Source of the DNA: Microlunatus elymi
Lineage (GTDB): Bacteria > Actinomycetota > Actinomycetes > Propionibacteriales > Propionibacteriaceae
Length of the DNA: 64,000 nt
NCBI RefSeq assembly: GCF_007362775.1
Contig: NZ_CP041692.1
Coordinates: 2,666,001-2,730,000 of the forward strand
Direction: 5' to 3'
Part shown: positions 8,841-16,884 of the stretch, piece by piece
How the letters are laid out: every line of letters begins with the position of its first letter
How positions within the stretch are numbered: the stretch's first letter is position 1
Notes under the pieces: generated by a model
Seen by the model: only the letters and a program-made list of their open reading frames with translations
Database searches by the model: none
Told to the model about the DNA's origin: nothing
Made by a program: the position numbers and the translations under genes

Positions 8841-8897
8841 GCTGCGGAGCCTAAAGAGCCCCACCGACACTCGGGCAAGCTCAGAAGGTCGGATGGT

Positions 8898-8913
8898 TAT
8901 ACTCATCAAGTAT
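8898..8913 (+). promoter_or_regulatory. -10 box and palindromic operator of the AbrB/PIN pair
   Basis: TATACT (8898-8903) resembles a -10 box. It overlaps the inverted repeat ATACT-CATCA-AGTAT (8899-8913), which runs into the ATG at 8912. A -10 only eight bases from the start codon suggests a leaderless transcript, and the palindrome suggests autorepression by the antitoxin. Confidence 0.5.
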
Positions 8914-9127
8914 GACTGTCCGGGTAGGCGCCAAGGGCCAAATCGTCATCCCGAAGCCGATGCGTGACCAGCTGGGTCTGCACCCCGGTGACGAGGTTGA
9001 CTTCGAACTGCGTGGCGACCAGATCGTCGTGAGAGCATCACGCCATCCGCGCTCGTTGGGTGGGCGGTTCGCGAAGAGCGGTATGGCCGGCCGGCTGCTG
9101 GACGACCGCAAGCGTGAACCCCGATGA
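8912..9127 (+). CDS. AbrB/MazE/SpoVT-type antitoxin
   Basis: A 71-residue DNA-binding protein with the swapped-hairpin motif VRVGAKGQIVIPKPMRDQLG at residues 3-22 and PGDEVDFELRGDQIVV after it. The basic C-terminal tail is the likely toxin-neutralising part. It overlaps the PIN toxin gene by four bases (ATGA, 9124-9127), the standard arrangement of a vapBC-like module. No Shine-Dalgarno is visible, in agreement with a leaderless mRNA. Confidence 0.85.
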   Translation: MTVRVGAKGQIVIPKPMRDQLGLHPGDEVDFELRGDQIVVRASRHPRSLGGRFAKSGMAGRLLDDRKREPR

Positions 9128-9531
9128 ATGTGTGCCTGGACTCGTGGGCGGTACTGGCATGGCTGGATGGCGAAGAGCCCGCAACGTCTCGGGTGAACGA
9201 GTGGATCGAGCAGCGACCGGTCATCAGCTGGGTCAACCTCGTGGAGGTCTATTACCGCGTTGAGCGCGATCACGGCCGAACATCGGCCGACGAGACACTG
9301 ACCGACCTCCGCGCTGTCCTCGCGCCGGATCTGCCGGGCACTGCGCGGATGATCGACGCTGCGCGACTCAAAGCGCGGGCAGCGATTGCGCTGGGGGACT
9401 GCTTTGCCGCAGTCACGGCAGCCGCTCACGAGTCGGTGTTGTTGACCGGTGACCCGGAGCTCATCGACCTCGCGGATGCTCCCTGCGCCATCGAAGATCT
9501 TCGTCCTGGAAGGGCCGGTGGCGAGGCCTGA
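9124..9531 (+). CDS. PIN domain ribonuclease toxin (VapC-like)
   Basis: A 135-residue predicted Mg-dependent ribonuclease. Acidic PIN residues are visible: D6 in VCLDSWAVLAWL, E41 in WVNLVEVYYRV, D92 in ALGDCFAAVTA and D110 in LLTGDPEL. The length is normal for VapC. The overlap with the upstream AbrB-type antitoxin makes a type II toxin-antitoxin pair the simplest reading. RNA target unknown. Confidence 0.85.
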   Translation: MNVCLDSWAVLAWLDGEEPATSRVNEWIEQRPVISWVNLVEVYYRVERDHGRTSADETLTDLRAVLAPDLPGTARMIDAARLKARAAIALGDCFAAVTAAAHESVLLTGDPELIDLADAPCAIEDLRPGRAGGEA

Positions 9532-9557
9532 AAGCGCGGTCGTAGCCGCCCGCGGAA

Positions 9558-9783
9558 GGCAACTCTGCCGCGCCCGGACCGCGGCAGCGGCAGGATCCCA
9601 ACAAAGGCGCCGACACCCCTGACGTAACCTACGCATGCCCGTCGAGCGCGCCAAGCGCGAGACCGGTGCCGAAGCGAAGCGGAGGCGCCGCGGCGAGGGA
9701 ACCGTGGAGGCGCCCACGCCGGGGGCCCGGGGGTCGACCCCGGAACGCAACCTGGCCGCACCCAGACCGCGGCAGCCGCAGGA
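9558..9783 (+). repeat. 38-bp imperfect direct repeat flanking the space before thymidine kinase
   Basis: Segments 9558-9595 and 9746-9783 match at 31 of 38 positions by eye; the core GACCGCGGCAGC is shared. The second copy ends 18 bases before the thymidine kinase ATG. No gene is supported between 9532 and 9801, so this intergenic repeat has no assigned role. Confidence 0.5.
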
Positions 9784-9801
9784 AAGGGACGCCAAGAGAG
9801 C

Positions 9802-10488
9802 ATGTCCGAGTTGGTGTTCTTCACCGGTCCGATGGACTGCGGCAAGTCGACCCTGGCGTTGCAACTCGATTACACCCACGGCGGTACGGGCCGGCTGGGG
9901 CGGTTGTTCACCAGCCGCGATCGTGCCGGCGAGGCGATCATCTCGTCGCGGTTGGGGCTGCGTCGCCCTGCCATCGAGGTATCGGCGGAGCTCGACTTCT
10001 GGGCCTACGTCGTGGGTCAGTTGACCAGCGGCAAACGGGTCGACTACCTGATCTGCGACGAGGCGCAGTTCTATCAACCGGAGCAGATCGATCAACTCGC
10101 TCGGATCGCCGACGAACTGCAGATCGACGTCTTCACCTTCGGCATCCTGACCGACTTCCAGACCAAGATCTTTCCCGGCTCGCAACGCCTGGTGGAGTTG
10201 TGCGACCGGATCGAAACCCTGCAGGTGCGCGCGCTCTGCTGGTGTGGCGAACGCGCCACCCACAACGCGCGAACGCTGAACGGCGAGATGATCACCGAAG
10301 GCGATCAGGTCGTGGTCGGCGACACCGAGGAGCCCGAGCCGGGGGAGCGTCCGCAAGAAGTCTCGTACGAGGTGCTGTGCCGCCGTCATCACCGCCGCCA
10401 CGTGACCCGCGCGGTCGCCAAGGCGACGTTGTCCGATCCGTTGCCGTTCGGCACCGACGAAGATCAACTCTGGTCGGGTCAACCCTGA
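9802..10488 (+). CDS. tdk: Thymidine kinase (type II)
   Basis: Phosphorylates thymidine with ATP in pyrimidine salvage. The 228-residue protein has the P-loop GPMDCGKST at residues 9-17, the catalytic glutamate E87 in LICDEAQFY, and FGILTDFQTKIFPGSQRL, the lasso/substrate region. C146 and C148 together with the later CRRHH region are in place for the structural zinc. The order and spacing match cytosolic type II thymidine kinases. It stands alone, with a repeat-rich leader upstream and the broken epimerase gene converging from the other strand. Confidence 0.92.
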   Translation: MSELVFFTGPMDCGKSTLALQLDYTHGGTGRLGRLFTSRDRAGEAIISSRLGLRRPAIEVSAELDFWAYVVGQLTSGKRVDYLICDEAQFYQPEQIDQLARIADELQIDVFTFGILTDFQTKIFPGSQRLVELCDRIETLQVRALCWCGERATHNARTLNGEMITEGDQVVVGDTEEPEPGERPQEVSYEVLCRRHHRRHVTRAVAKATLSDPLPFGTDEDQLWSGQP

Positions 10489-10513
10489 TCGTACGCACCG
10501 ATCATGATCATGA

Positions 10514-11415
10514 TCACTGCGCCGTGAATTCCCTCACGCCGTCGCGATAGCTGGGATGGTTCGGTGTCCAGCCGAGTTCGTCGCGAGCCTTCGCATTGCT
10601 GACCCGCAGCCCGCCGGTCATGATCACCGTCGCGTACGGCAACGCACCCAGCACGCAGGTCGGAATCGTCATCGGGCGCGGAGCACCGACCGCTGCGGCG
10701 ATGGCGACCATCAGGTCCGACATGCTCACCGGTTCGTCGTCGGCGATGTTGTACGCACCGGATCCACGTTCCAGGGCGGCCACGGTCGCGTCGGCTGCGT
10801 CGTCGATGTAGATCCACGGCAGTACGCCGCCGTGTCGAACGACCGGCAGCCGCCGGCGTCGCAGGCTCTGCACGAGCGAGTCGCCGGCCGGACCGGGACC
10901 GTAGAACAGTCCGTACCGCAAGGCGATTCCTTGCACCTGGTTGATCCGAGCACCCGCGCCTCGGCTGATCGCATCGCGGCAAGATGATCTTCGAACCGGC
11001 CGTGGCCTGGCGGTCCGAACTGATCATCCTCGGTCAGCACCCGCCCGCCGAAGTCGCCGTACCCGTAGCCGAAGACCATCGACTGACTGACGAATCGGGT
11101 GGCACCGGTCTGTGCGGCGGCGGCAAGCAGATTGGCGGTGCCGTCGATCCGCAATCGGTTCGTCATCGCCATGTCGGAGTGCCGGGTCGGTGCCTTCTTC
11201 AATGCGGTCAGTTCGCTGATCACGACGTCGTACCGGTGGTGGTCGAGGCCGGCCAGCAAGGCGGATCGGTCGAGGACATCGACCTGGATCGGTTCGGCCC
11301 CGGACTCGCGGAGTCGCTGGGCACCGGCCGGGTTGTGGTGGATCGCAGCGACCTGATGGCCGGCGGCAATCAATCGTTGCAGGACGGGAAGGCCGATGGC
11401 GCCGATGCGGGCCAT
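10514..11415 (-). pseudogene. NAD-dependent epimerase/dehydratase-like gene, frameshifted and 5'-truncated
   Basis: Two overlapping frames together encode an extended short-chain dehydrogenase. The first (from ATG 11415) covers the front half: GLPVLQRLIAAGHQVAA, a serine in SQSMVFGYGYGDFGG and FEDHLAAM. The second (ending at 10514) continues with GIALRYGLFYGPG and the C-terminal LGWTPNHPSYRDG. The switch falls around 10935-10975, consistent with a one-base indel. The N-terminus also lacks the first beta strand and complete GxxGxxG loop. Directly upstream lies an intergenic repeat related to the one at 2168-2268, which may have replaced the original start. Confidence 0.7.
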
Positions 11416-11428
11416 GGACCGCGTTCCT

Positions 11429-11501
11429 GCTACTCCCGCACCCGAAATCTGCCCGCGCTCCCGAAATACTGGCTGCGGGAGAAGTTTGTGCGCGCGGCTG
11501 T
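11429..11501. repeat. Second copy of dispersed intergenic element
   Basis: CTCCCGCACCCG recurs at 11433-11444, and CTCCCGCA (11433-11440) pairs with TGCGGGAG (11474-11481). GTGCGCGCGGCTGTT follows. Both words resemble the hairpin element at 2168-2268. It sits between the broken epimerase start and the end of the serine hydrolase gene. Confidence 0.5.
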
Positions 11502-11513
11502 TGTTGGGCGGGG

Positions 11514-12989
11514 TCAGCGGGGCAGGTCGATGGGGCGGGTGGCCAGCAGGTGCGGGGAGGGCGGCGCCAGCGGGGTGGTGTACCAGCCGATCTCCACCGC
11601 GCCGTCGGTGTTGCGGTGGATGCGGAGCCGGTGCGGCGCCTGGAGGAAGCTGATCTCGGCGTCGAGGGCGCCGTCGACGGAGCCGGAAACACTGCCTGCG
11701 TAGGGAAGTTCGGCACCGTCGACGTCGATCACGCCGTCCGTCCAGTGGCCGATCCCGCAGCGGAAGGTCAGCGGCACGCCGACCCCGGCGCCGGGATCGA
11801 CCCGGGGAGAGTCGGACGAGCCGTCCGACTGCTGGTCCCCTTGCACGGTGATCAGGAACTCGTCGTTGCCGACCGATTCGATCTTGGTCAGCTCCAACGG
11901 TTGGTCGGCCGTCCACTCCTGTACGGCCGGTGGTCGCCAATCCGCGGCGCCGACCGTCGGCAGGGCGAGTTGATCAAGGCGCTGACGCAGTACGGCAACT
12001 GCCGTCGGGTCGGCGGGCAGCGGGGCATCGGCGAAGCCGGGCAGCAACTCGTCCCAGACTGCGTCGAGCACCGCTTGCAGATCGTTGCTGGCCGAGGTGA
12101 TGGCCACGACTGCGTCCAGCTCCGGCAGCATGACGCAGAACTGGCCGTACGCACCGTCGCCGCGGAAACCGTGCCGTGCGATCCAGAACTGGTAGCCGTA
12201 CCCCTGCTGCCAATCCGGGCCGCCCTCGCGGTTGCTGTTGTCGGTCTGCTTGCTGGTCGCCAGCGCCAGCCACTCGGCCGGCAGCAGTTGTTGATCTTCG
12301 AAGCGGCCGCCCTGGATGATCAACTGTCCGAAGCGGGCGATCGATTCGGTGGTCAGATGCAGCCCGGAGAAGCCGAGATTGCGACCCTGGGTGTCGGTCT
12401 GCCAATAGGCGCGCTCGATGCCCAGCGGCCGGAACAACCGCGGTGTCAGGAAGCTGACGAGGTCCTCGCCGGACGCTTTCTGTACCGCAGCTCCGACCAC
12501 GAAGGTGGCTGCGTTGTTGTAGCTGAAGATGCTGCCGGGCTCCTCGTCCAACGGCACCGACAGGAACCCCCGGACAAGATCATCCGGCGCCGCCCGGTGT
12601 GCACGTTCCAGGGCGTCCTCCCGATGCCCGGTCGCCATCCGTACGCACTGCCGCAGCGTCAGCTCGCGCATCCGGTCGTCGGTGACCACATCGGCATGCT
12701 CGGCGAAGACGTCGACGACCCGATCATCGAGCGAGATCAGCCCTTCGGCCTCGGCGATGCCGGCGGCGGCCGAGGTGAAGCTCTTGCTCAACGAGTAGAG
12801 CAGATGAAGTTGATCATGGCGGTAGGGATGCCACCAGCCCTCGGCCAGCACGTTGCCGTGCCGCAGGATCATCAGGCTGTGCAGGTCGAGGTCGTTGCGG
12901 GCGTCGATGGCGTCCAGGAAGGCGTGAATGGCGGCGGAGTTCAGGCCCTGGCTTTCCGGCGTGGTCCGCGGCAGTGGGGATTTCGGCAC
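11514..12989 (-). CDS. Serine hydrolase, beta-lactamase/penicillin-binding-protein-like fold
   Basis: About 491 residues if the GTG at 12989 is the start; the start is uncertain, since no strong ribosome site is visible. The class C beta-lactamase-type SxxK motif is S66-L-S-K69 within LLYSLSKSF, and YNN in SIFSYNNAAT gives the YxN element. A C-terminal beta domain of about 120 residues follows. No signal peptide is evident, unlike true beta-lactamases. It is a paralogue of the protein at 59681-61261 (shared HSL-ILRHG, LHxxYSxSKSF, GYGYQFW). Likely an esterase or amidase of unknown substrate. Confidence 0.8.
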   Translation of the reverse strand: MPKSPLPRTTPESQGLNSAAIHAFLDAIDARNDLDLHSLMILRHGNVLAEGWWHPYRHDQLHLLYSLSKSFTSAAAGIAEAEGLISLDDRVVDVFAEHADVVTDDRMRELTLRQCVRMATGHREDALERAHRAAPDDLVRGFLSVPLDEEPGSIFSYNNAATFVVGAAVQKASGEDLVSFLTPRLFRPLGIERAYWQTDTQGRNLGFSGLHLTTESIARFGQLIIQGGRFEDQQLLPAEWLALATSKQTDNSNREGGPDWQQGYGYQFWIARHGFRGDGAYGQFCVMLPELDAVVAITSASNDLQAVLDAVWDELLPGFADAPLPADPTAVAVLRQRLDQLALPTVGAADWRPPAVQEWTADQPLELTKIESVGNDEFLITVQGDQQSDGSSDSPRVDPGAGVGVPLTFRCGIGHWTDGVIDVDGAELPYAGSVSGSVDGALDAEISFLQAPHRLRIHRNTDGAVEIGWYTTPLAPPSPHLLATRPIDLPR

Positions 12990-13041
12990 CCGCCCACGGT
13001 AGTTCGCACCGCGCCGGCACGCATGCCGGGGTCGGCAAGCC

Positions 13042-13124
13042 TCGCGAACACGATCGCCCGCTGATTGCGCCAGCAGGGCGAAAACGCCCGATCTGAGCCC
13101 AACCGCGGGTGATTGTGTTCGCGA
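13042..13124. repeat. 19-bp imperfect terminal inverted repeat with inner hairpin
   Basis: Segments 13042-13060 and 13106-13124 are inverted copies with 17 of 19 matches (core TCGCGAACACGATC versus GATTGTGTTCGCGA). Between them GGGCG-AAAA-CGCCC (13076-13089) forms a second hairpin. It lies in the divergent spacer between the serine hydrolase and rhodanese genes. It could be a small mobile-element remnant or a regulatory cruciform. Confidence 0.55.
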
Positions 13125-13234
13125 CCGTTCGCCGACCGGGCCCAGCGGGGCGGTGTCCGGCTGCCGATGCCCGCCGAACGGGAGCCGGGCCAAGGTGACA
13201 GGATGCGGGAACACGATCTTCAGAGGAGTGCGGG

Positions 13235-14071
13235 ATGGGTGTGTTGGTCGAGGTCGACGAGTTGGCGCGGCTGCTGGCGGAGGATCGACCGCCGGTGTTG
13301 ATCGACGTCCGCTGGACCCTCGGCGGCCCGTCCCGGCTGCCGGACTTCCTGAACGGGCACATCCCGGGCGCGCACTGGGTCGATCTGGAGACCGAGTTGT
13401 CCGATCATCAACGACCGGGTGGCCGGCATCCGCTGCCGGAGCGGGCCGCCTTCGAGGCGTCGATGCGGCGGGTCGGGGTCCGCAACGACTCGACGGTGAT
13501 CATCTACGACGCCGACAACGCGCTCGCGGCATCGCGGTTGTGGTGGATGCTGCGGGACGCCGGTCGGGCCGACGTTCGGGTGCTGAACGGCGGTTTCGCC
13601 GCCTGGCTGGCCGATCTCCGGCCGACCGAGAGCGGACCCGGCCAGCAGGCGGTGCCCGGGGACTTCACCGCGGATCCTGACTCCCTGCCGAAGATCGACG
13701 GGCCGGACCTGGCGGACCGGATCGCCGCCGGCAATCCGCCGGTGATCATCGACGTCCGTGGACCGGAACGCTACGCGGGCGAGTCCGAACCGATCGATCC
13801 GGTGGCCGGCCACATCCCCGGTGCGATCAACGTGCCGTCCATGATCAACATCGGCGCGGACGGCCGATTCCGCGACCCGGCCGAGATCGCCGCGAACTTC
13901 CCGGCGGGCGACGAGGCACCCGTGGTCTACTGCGGTTCCGGGATCACCGCGGCCCACACCGCACTGGCCCGCCAGGTCGCCGGACTGTCGATGCCGACCG
14001 TCTATCCCGGCTCGTGGAGCGACTGGATCAGCGATCCCGAACGTCCGGTCGCCACCGGTGCTCAACCGTGA
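13235..14071 (+). CDS. Two-domain rhodanese (sulfurtransferase, SseA-like)
   Basis: Transfers sulfane sulfur, for example from thiosulfate or 3-mercaptopyruvate. The 278-residue protein has two rhodanese domains. In the N-terminal one the catalytic loop is replaced (IIYDADNALAAS, no Cys), so it is structural. The C-terminal one carries C233 in the active loop VYCGSGITAAH. The hallmark GHIPGA precedes both loops (residues 41-46 and 192-197). ATG 13235 follows AGAGGAG. This is the usual arrangement of the thiosulfate/mercaptopyruvate sulfurtransferase family; the loop CGSGIT does not by itself settle the donor. Confidence 0.9.
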   Translation: MGVLVEVDELARLLAEDRPPVLIDVRWTLGGPSRLPDFLNGHIPGAHWVDLETELSDHQRPGGRHPLPERAAFEASMRRVGVRNDSTVIIYDADNALAASRLWWMLRDAGRADVRVLNGGFAAWLADLRPTESGPGQQAVPGDFTADPDSLPKIDGPDLADRIAAGNPPVIIDVRGPERYAGESEPIDPVAGHIPGAINVPSMINIGADGRFRDPAEIAANFPAGDEAPVVYCGSGITAAHTALARQVAGLSMPTVYPGSWSDWISDPERPVATGAQP

Positions 14072-14109
14072 GCCCGAGGGACCAGGGCTGACCTCGGTTC
14101 GAGGTCGAG

Positions 14110-15060
14110 ATGAGCGGCGTGATGACGCGCAAGTGGGGACCGGCCGGCCGCGGCAACGGTCCGCTGCCCGAGGTTTCCCTGCTGCCCGAGTCGCCCGGCG
14201 TCTACCGCTTCCGAGATGATCATGGCCGGATCCTGTACGTCGGCCGGGCACGCCGGCTGCGTCGCCGGGTCCGTTCCTACTGGAGCGACCTCAGCGATCG
14301 GCCGCGGTTGTCGCGGATGGTGCCCCAGATCGTACGGATCGAGGCTCTGGTCTGCGCCAGTGATCATGAAGCGTGCTGGCTGGAACGCAACCTGCTGGAG
14401 CATTCGCGGCCACGGTGGAACCGGGCGCTCGGTGGGGCAGAGGTGCCGCGCTATCTGGTGATCGAGGCGGACCGCCGGACGGCCAGGATCCGGCTGGTGC
14501 ACCACCCGAAGGAGGCGCCGGGCCAGCTGATCTTCGGACCCTATCTGGGCGGGACCAAGGTCAGGCTGCTGGCAGCCGCGCTGCATCGCGTGCACCCGAT
14601 CGCGTACGCGGTCGACGGGCTGACCGGAGCGGAACGCGACCTGGGCCGGATCCGCGGCGTCGAGGTCGCTGATCGCGACCAGCTCAGCCGGCGGCTGCGA
14701 GCGATTCTCGACGGCCGTCCGGCCGCGGTCGCGACGTTCCTGGATCAACTTGCCCGGCGGCGCGACGAACTGGCCGCGCAGCAGTCGTACGAACTGGCCG
14801 GTCAGGTACAGGAAGAACTGACCGCCGCCGCGTGGCTGCTGGGCGACCAGCGGATGGCGACCTTGAACGGCGGCGACGCCGAGCTGTACGGCTGGCACGA
14901 CGGGGTCCTGCTTCAGCTGAGCACGATCAACGGCTTCGTGCGCCGCTGGCAGCAGCGTCCGTGCGGGCAGCGCCGGGCAGCCGAGTTGATCATCGGCACA
15001 CCCGAGCCGTGGCAGGACTTCCTGCAGAGCAACGCCGAACTGGCGGCAGCGCTGAGCTGA
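14110..15060 (+). CDS. GIY-YIG nuclease domain protein (UvrC N-terminal-like)
   Basis: A 316-residue protein resembling the front half of UvrC: the GIY-YIG motif appears as GVYRFRD and ILYVGRARRLRRRVRSYW (residues 30-60), followed by ALVCASDHEACWLERNLL with the catalytic glutamate. A UvrB-binding-like helix (AQQSYELAGQVQEEL) is near residue 225-240. The RNase H-like second nuclease and the HhH domains of UvrC are absent. It may be a Cho-like auxiliary excision nuclease. It follows the rhodanese gene by 38 bases on the same strand. Confidence 0.8.
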   Translation: MSGVMTRKWGPAGRGNGPLPEVSLLPESPGVYRFRDDHGRILYVGRARRLRRRVRSYWSDLSDRPRLSRMVPQIVRIEALVCASDHEACWLERNLLEHSRPRWNRALGGAEVPRYLVIEADRRTARIRLVHHPKEAPGQLIFGPYLGGTKVRLLAAALHRVHPIAYAVDGLTGAERDLGRIRGVEVADRDQLSRRLRAILDGRPAAVATFLDQLARRRDELAAQQSYELAGQVQEELTAAAWLLGDQRMATLNGGDAELYGWHDGVLLQLSTINGFVRRWQQRPCGQRRAAELIIGTPEPWQDFLQSNAELAAALS

Positions 15061-15069
15061 CCGGACGAG

Positions 15070-16464
15070 CTACTTCGCCTTCGGGCTGCCGAACATGATC
15101 TCGTCCCAACTGGGCACCGAGGCGCGTTTGCGCTTCTTCGACTTCGGTGCCGGCGCGGGGGTCTCGTCGGCTCCCGGCAGCGTGTCCTGGGTTGCGCCGT
15201 CCGCGGTCTGGGAGGCGGCCGGCTCCGGCACGGGCTCAGGTGGGACCGGCTCGGACGCGTCGGGCTCCGGCTGCTCGGATTCGGCGGCCTCCGGCTGCTC
15301 GGATTCGGCGGCCTCCGCGACCTCGGTCTCGACCTCAGCTTCAGCCTCGACCTCAGGTTCCGGTTCCGCCGGGAAGTCCTGATCCTCGTCGGCCACCCAG
15401 GCGTTGTCGGCGACGTCGGGCACGGCAACCGCGTCGGTCAGACCCTCGTACACGTGGGTCGACTCCTCGGAGTAGCCGTCGCGGCCGAGCAGGTCGTAGA
15501 GCAGATCCATCGGGGACGGTTCGTCCGGCTTCTGCTGTGACTCGTCGCCGGAATCGGCGGCTGCGCCCACGATCTCGGTCTCCTCGACGACCGTGACGAT
15601 CGCGATCTCCTCGTCGACCTCGGCCTCGGCCTGCTCTTCGGCGGCCGAGGAGTGTTCGGCGACGTGTTCGTCCCCGCCATCGTCCGGTGCCGCGGACGCC
15701 ACGTCATCCGCGGAAGCCACATCGTCCGCGGACGCCACATCGTCCGCGGATTCGGGGGCCTCTTCCGAACCCGAACCGTCCTCGGTCTCCACCGCCCGCA
15801 GGAGGGCGAGTTCGTCGGCCGGGCCGGACAACTTGAGCGTCGGTTCGGTGTCGATGTCCTCGTGCAGCGAGGTGGCCGGGGCCTGCGGGGCGGCGAGCTG
15901 ATCGCCGATCGCCCACCGGCCCTCGTCGTTGCCGGCGACCGAGAACCGTCCGCGCTGATCGAAGTAGAAGACCGCCTCGCGGTCGGCCTGTTCGATCCGG
16001 TATCCGGCACTGACCGACCAACGGCCGTCGTCCATCTTGAACGCGTCCCACAGCACCGACTCCGGGTCGACCCCGCGTTCGCGCAGCCGGTCGGCGACCG
16101 CGAGCCGCAGCGTACGGTGTCCGGTCGGCTCGCCGCGACGGCGTACCGAACCGGTCTGGGCCAGGCCGGCGATGTGATTGCGTTCGGCGATCACCGGCGC
16201 GGCGAAGGCCTCGACCCGATTGATCGGCATCCCGCTGGCGTCGGCGATCTCCTCGACCGACGCACCGGCACGGATCCGCATCTGGATCTCGCGCGGCGTC
16301 ATGGGTGTTTCCATCTCGATCTCCAGCTGGGGTCGGGGCCGAACACTTCGCAGCAACTGCCGCAGCTGCGAGTCCGCCAGGATAGCGATCCGCTCACCGT
16401 CGTCGGTCTCCACGATCACGGACAGGCCGTCCTCGCTCAGTCCCACCGGACGTGCGGTGTGCAT
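15070..16464 (-). CDS. sepH: Septation protein SepH (DUF3071)
   Basis: SepH binds FtsZ and stimulates its assembly in actinobacterial division. The 464-residue protein starts with the conserved DUF3071 domain (GLSEDGLSVIVETDDGERI; TPREIQMRIRAGASVEEIAD with a helix-turn-helix; WDAFKMDDGRWSV near 145-160). The C-terminal half is long, acidic and low-complexity, with tandem repeats: three 18-base units at 15695-15748 (SADDVA) and two 24-base units at 15265-15312 (AAESEQPE). It ends in basic KSKKRKRASVPSWDEIMFG, a tail typical for the family. It converges with the GIY-YIG gene. Confidence 0.9.
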   Translation of the reverse strand: MHTARPVGLSEDGLSVIVETDDGERIAILADSQLRQLLRSVRPRPQLEIEMETPMTPREIQMRIRAGASVEEIADASGMPINRVEAFAAPVIAERNHIAGLAQTGSVRRRGEPTGHRTLRLAVADRLRERGVDPESVLWDAFKMDDGRWSVSAGYRIEQADREAVFYFDQRGRFSVAGNDEGRWAIGDQLAAPQAPATSLHEDIDTEPTLKLSGPADELALLRAVETEDGSGSEEAPESADDVASADDVASADDVASAAPDDGGDEHVAEHSSAAEEQAEAEVDEEIAIVTVVEETEIVGAAADSGDESQQKPDEPSPMDLLYDLLGRDGYSEESTHVYEGLTDAVAVPDVADNAWVADEDQDFPAEPEPEVEAEAEVETEVAEAAESEQPEAAESEQPEPDASEPVPPEPVPEPAASQTADGATQDTLPGADETPAPAPKSKKRKRASVPSWDEIMFGSPKAK

Positions 16465-16884
16465 CGATCGGTCGATCCTCGCTCTCTACTCCTCGGCGGT
16501 TTTGGGCGCGTCTGGCAATGTCTCGTCCACTGCGCGATACGCGGCACGCACCCTGGCGGCGTTGCCGCCGCTCGCGATACACCCGGTATCCCTTCGCAGC
16601 CGCGCCTTGCCAGGGCACGCGCCGCGCATCTGCTCGCTACGACGATCCATTGCCAGACGCGCCCTGGAGGACAACCTACTCGCAACGCCCCCGACCGCAG
16701 CACAGGCTCGCGGATCCTGTTCACCCGCGAGGCTCGGGACAGCAAGGTTGCGCAGAGCCCGATGCGGGCACCTTGCGCAGACGGACTAGCGTGGCAGAAG
16801 TCTCTGCACGTCTCGACGCTGCACCGCTGCCCGACCTGATCACCGGTCCGGCCGGGAGCGGGTGATCATCAGGAGCTCGATCAG
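16465..16884. other. Intergenic region dominated by a 161-bp imperfect palindrome
   Basis: No gene is supported in these 420 bases between the divergent sepH and AAA-ATPase genes. GGGCGCGTCTGGCAATG (16504-16520) is repeated inverted and perfectly at 16648-16664. Inside lie CCCTGGC/GCCAGGG, GGCGGC-GTT-GCCGCC and GATAC-ACCCG-GTATC, so most of the interval can fold on itself. Nearer the ATPase, TTGCGCAGA occurs twice (around 16750 and 16773). Promoters for both genes should be here but are not clear. Confidence 0.6.

Noticed and set aside
9635-10024. Small + frame before thymidine kinase
   Set aside because: Runs into the thymidine kinase gene in another frame and has only charged low-complexity sequence.
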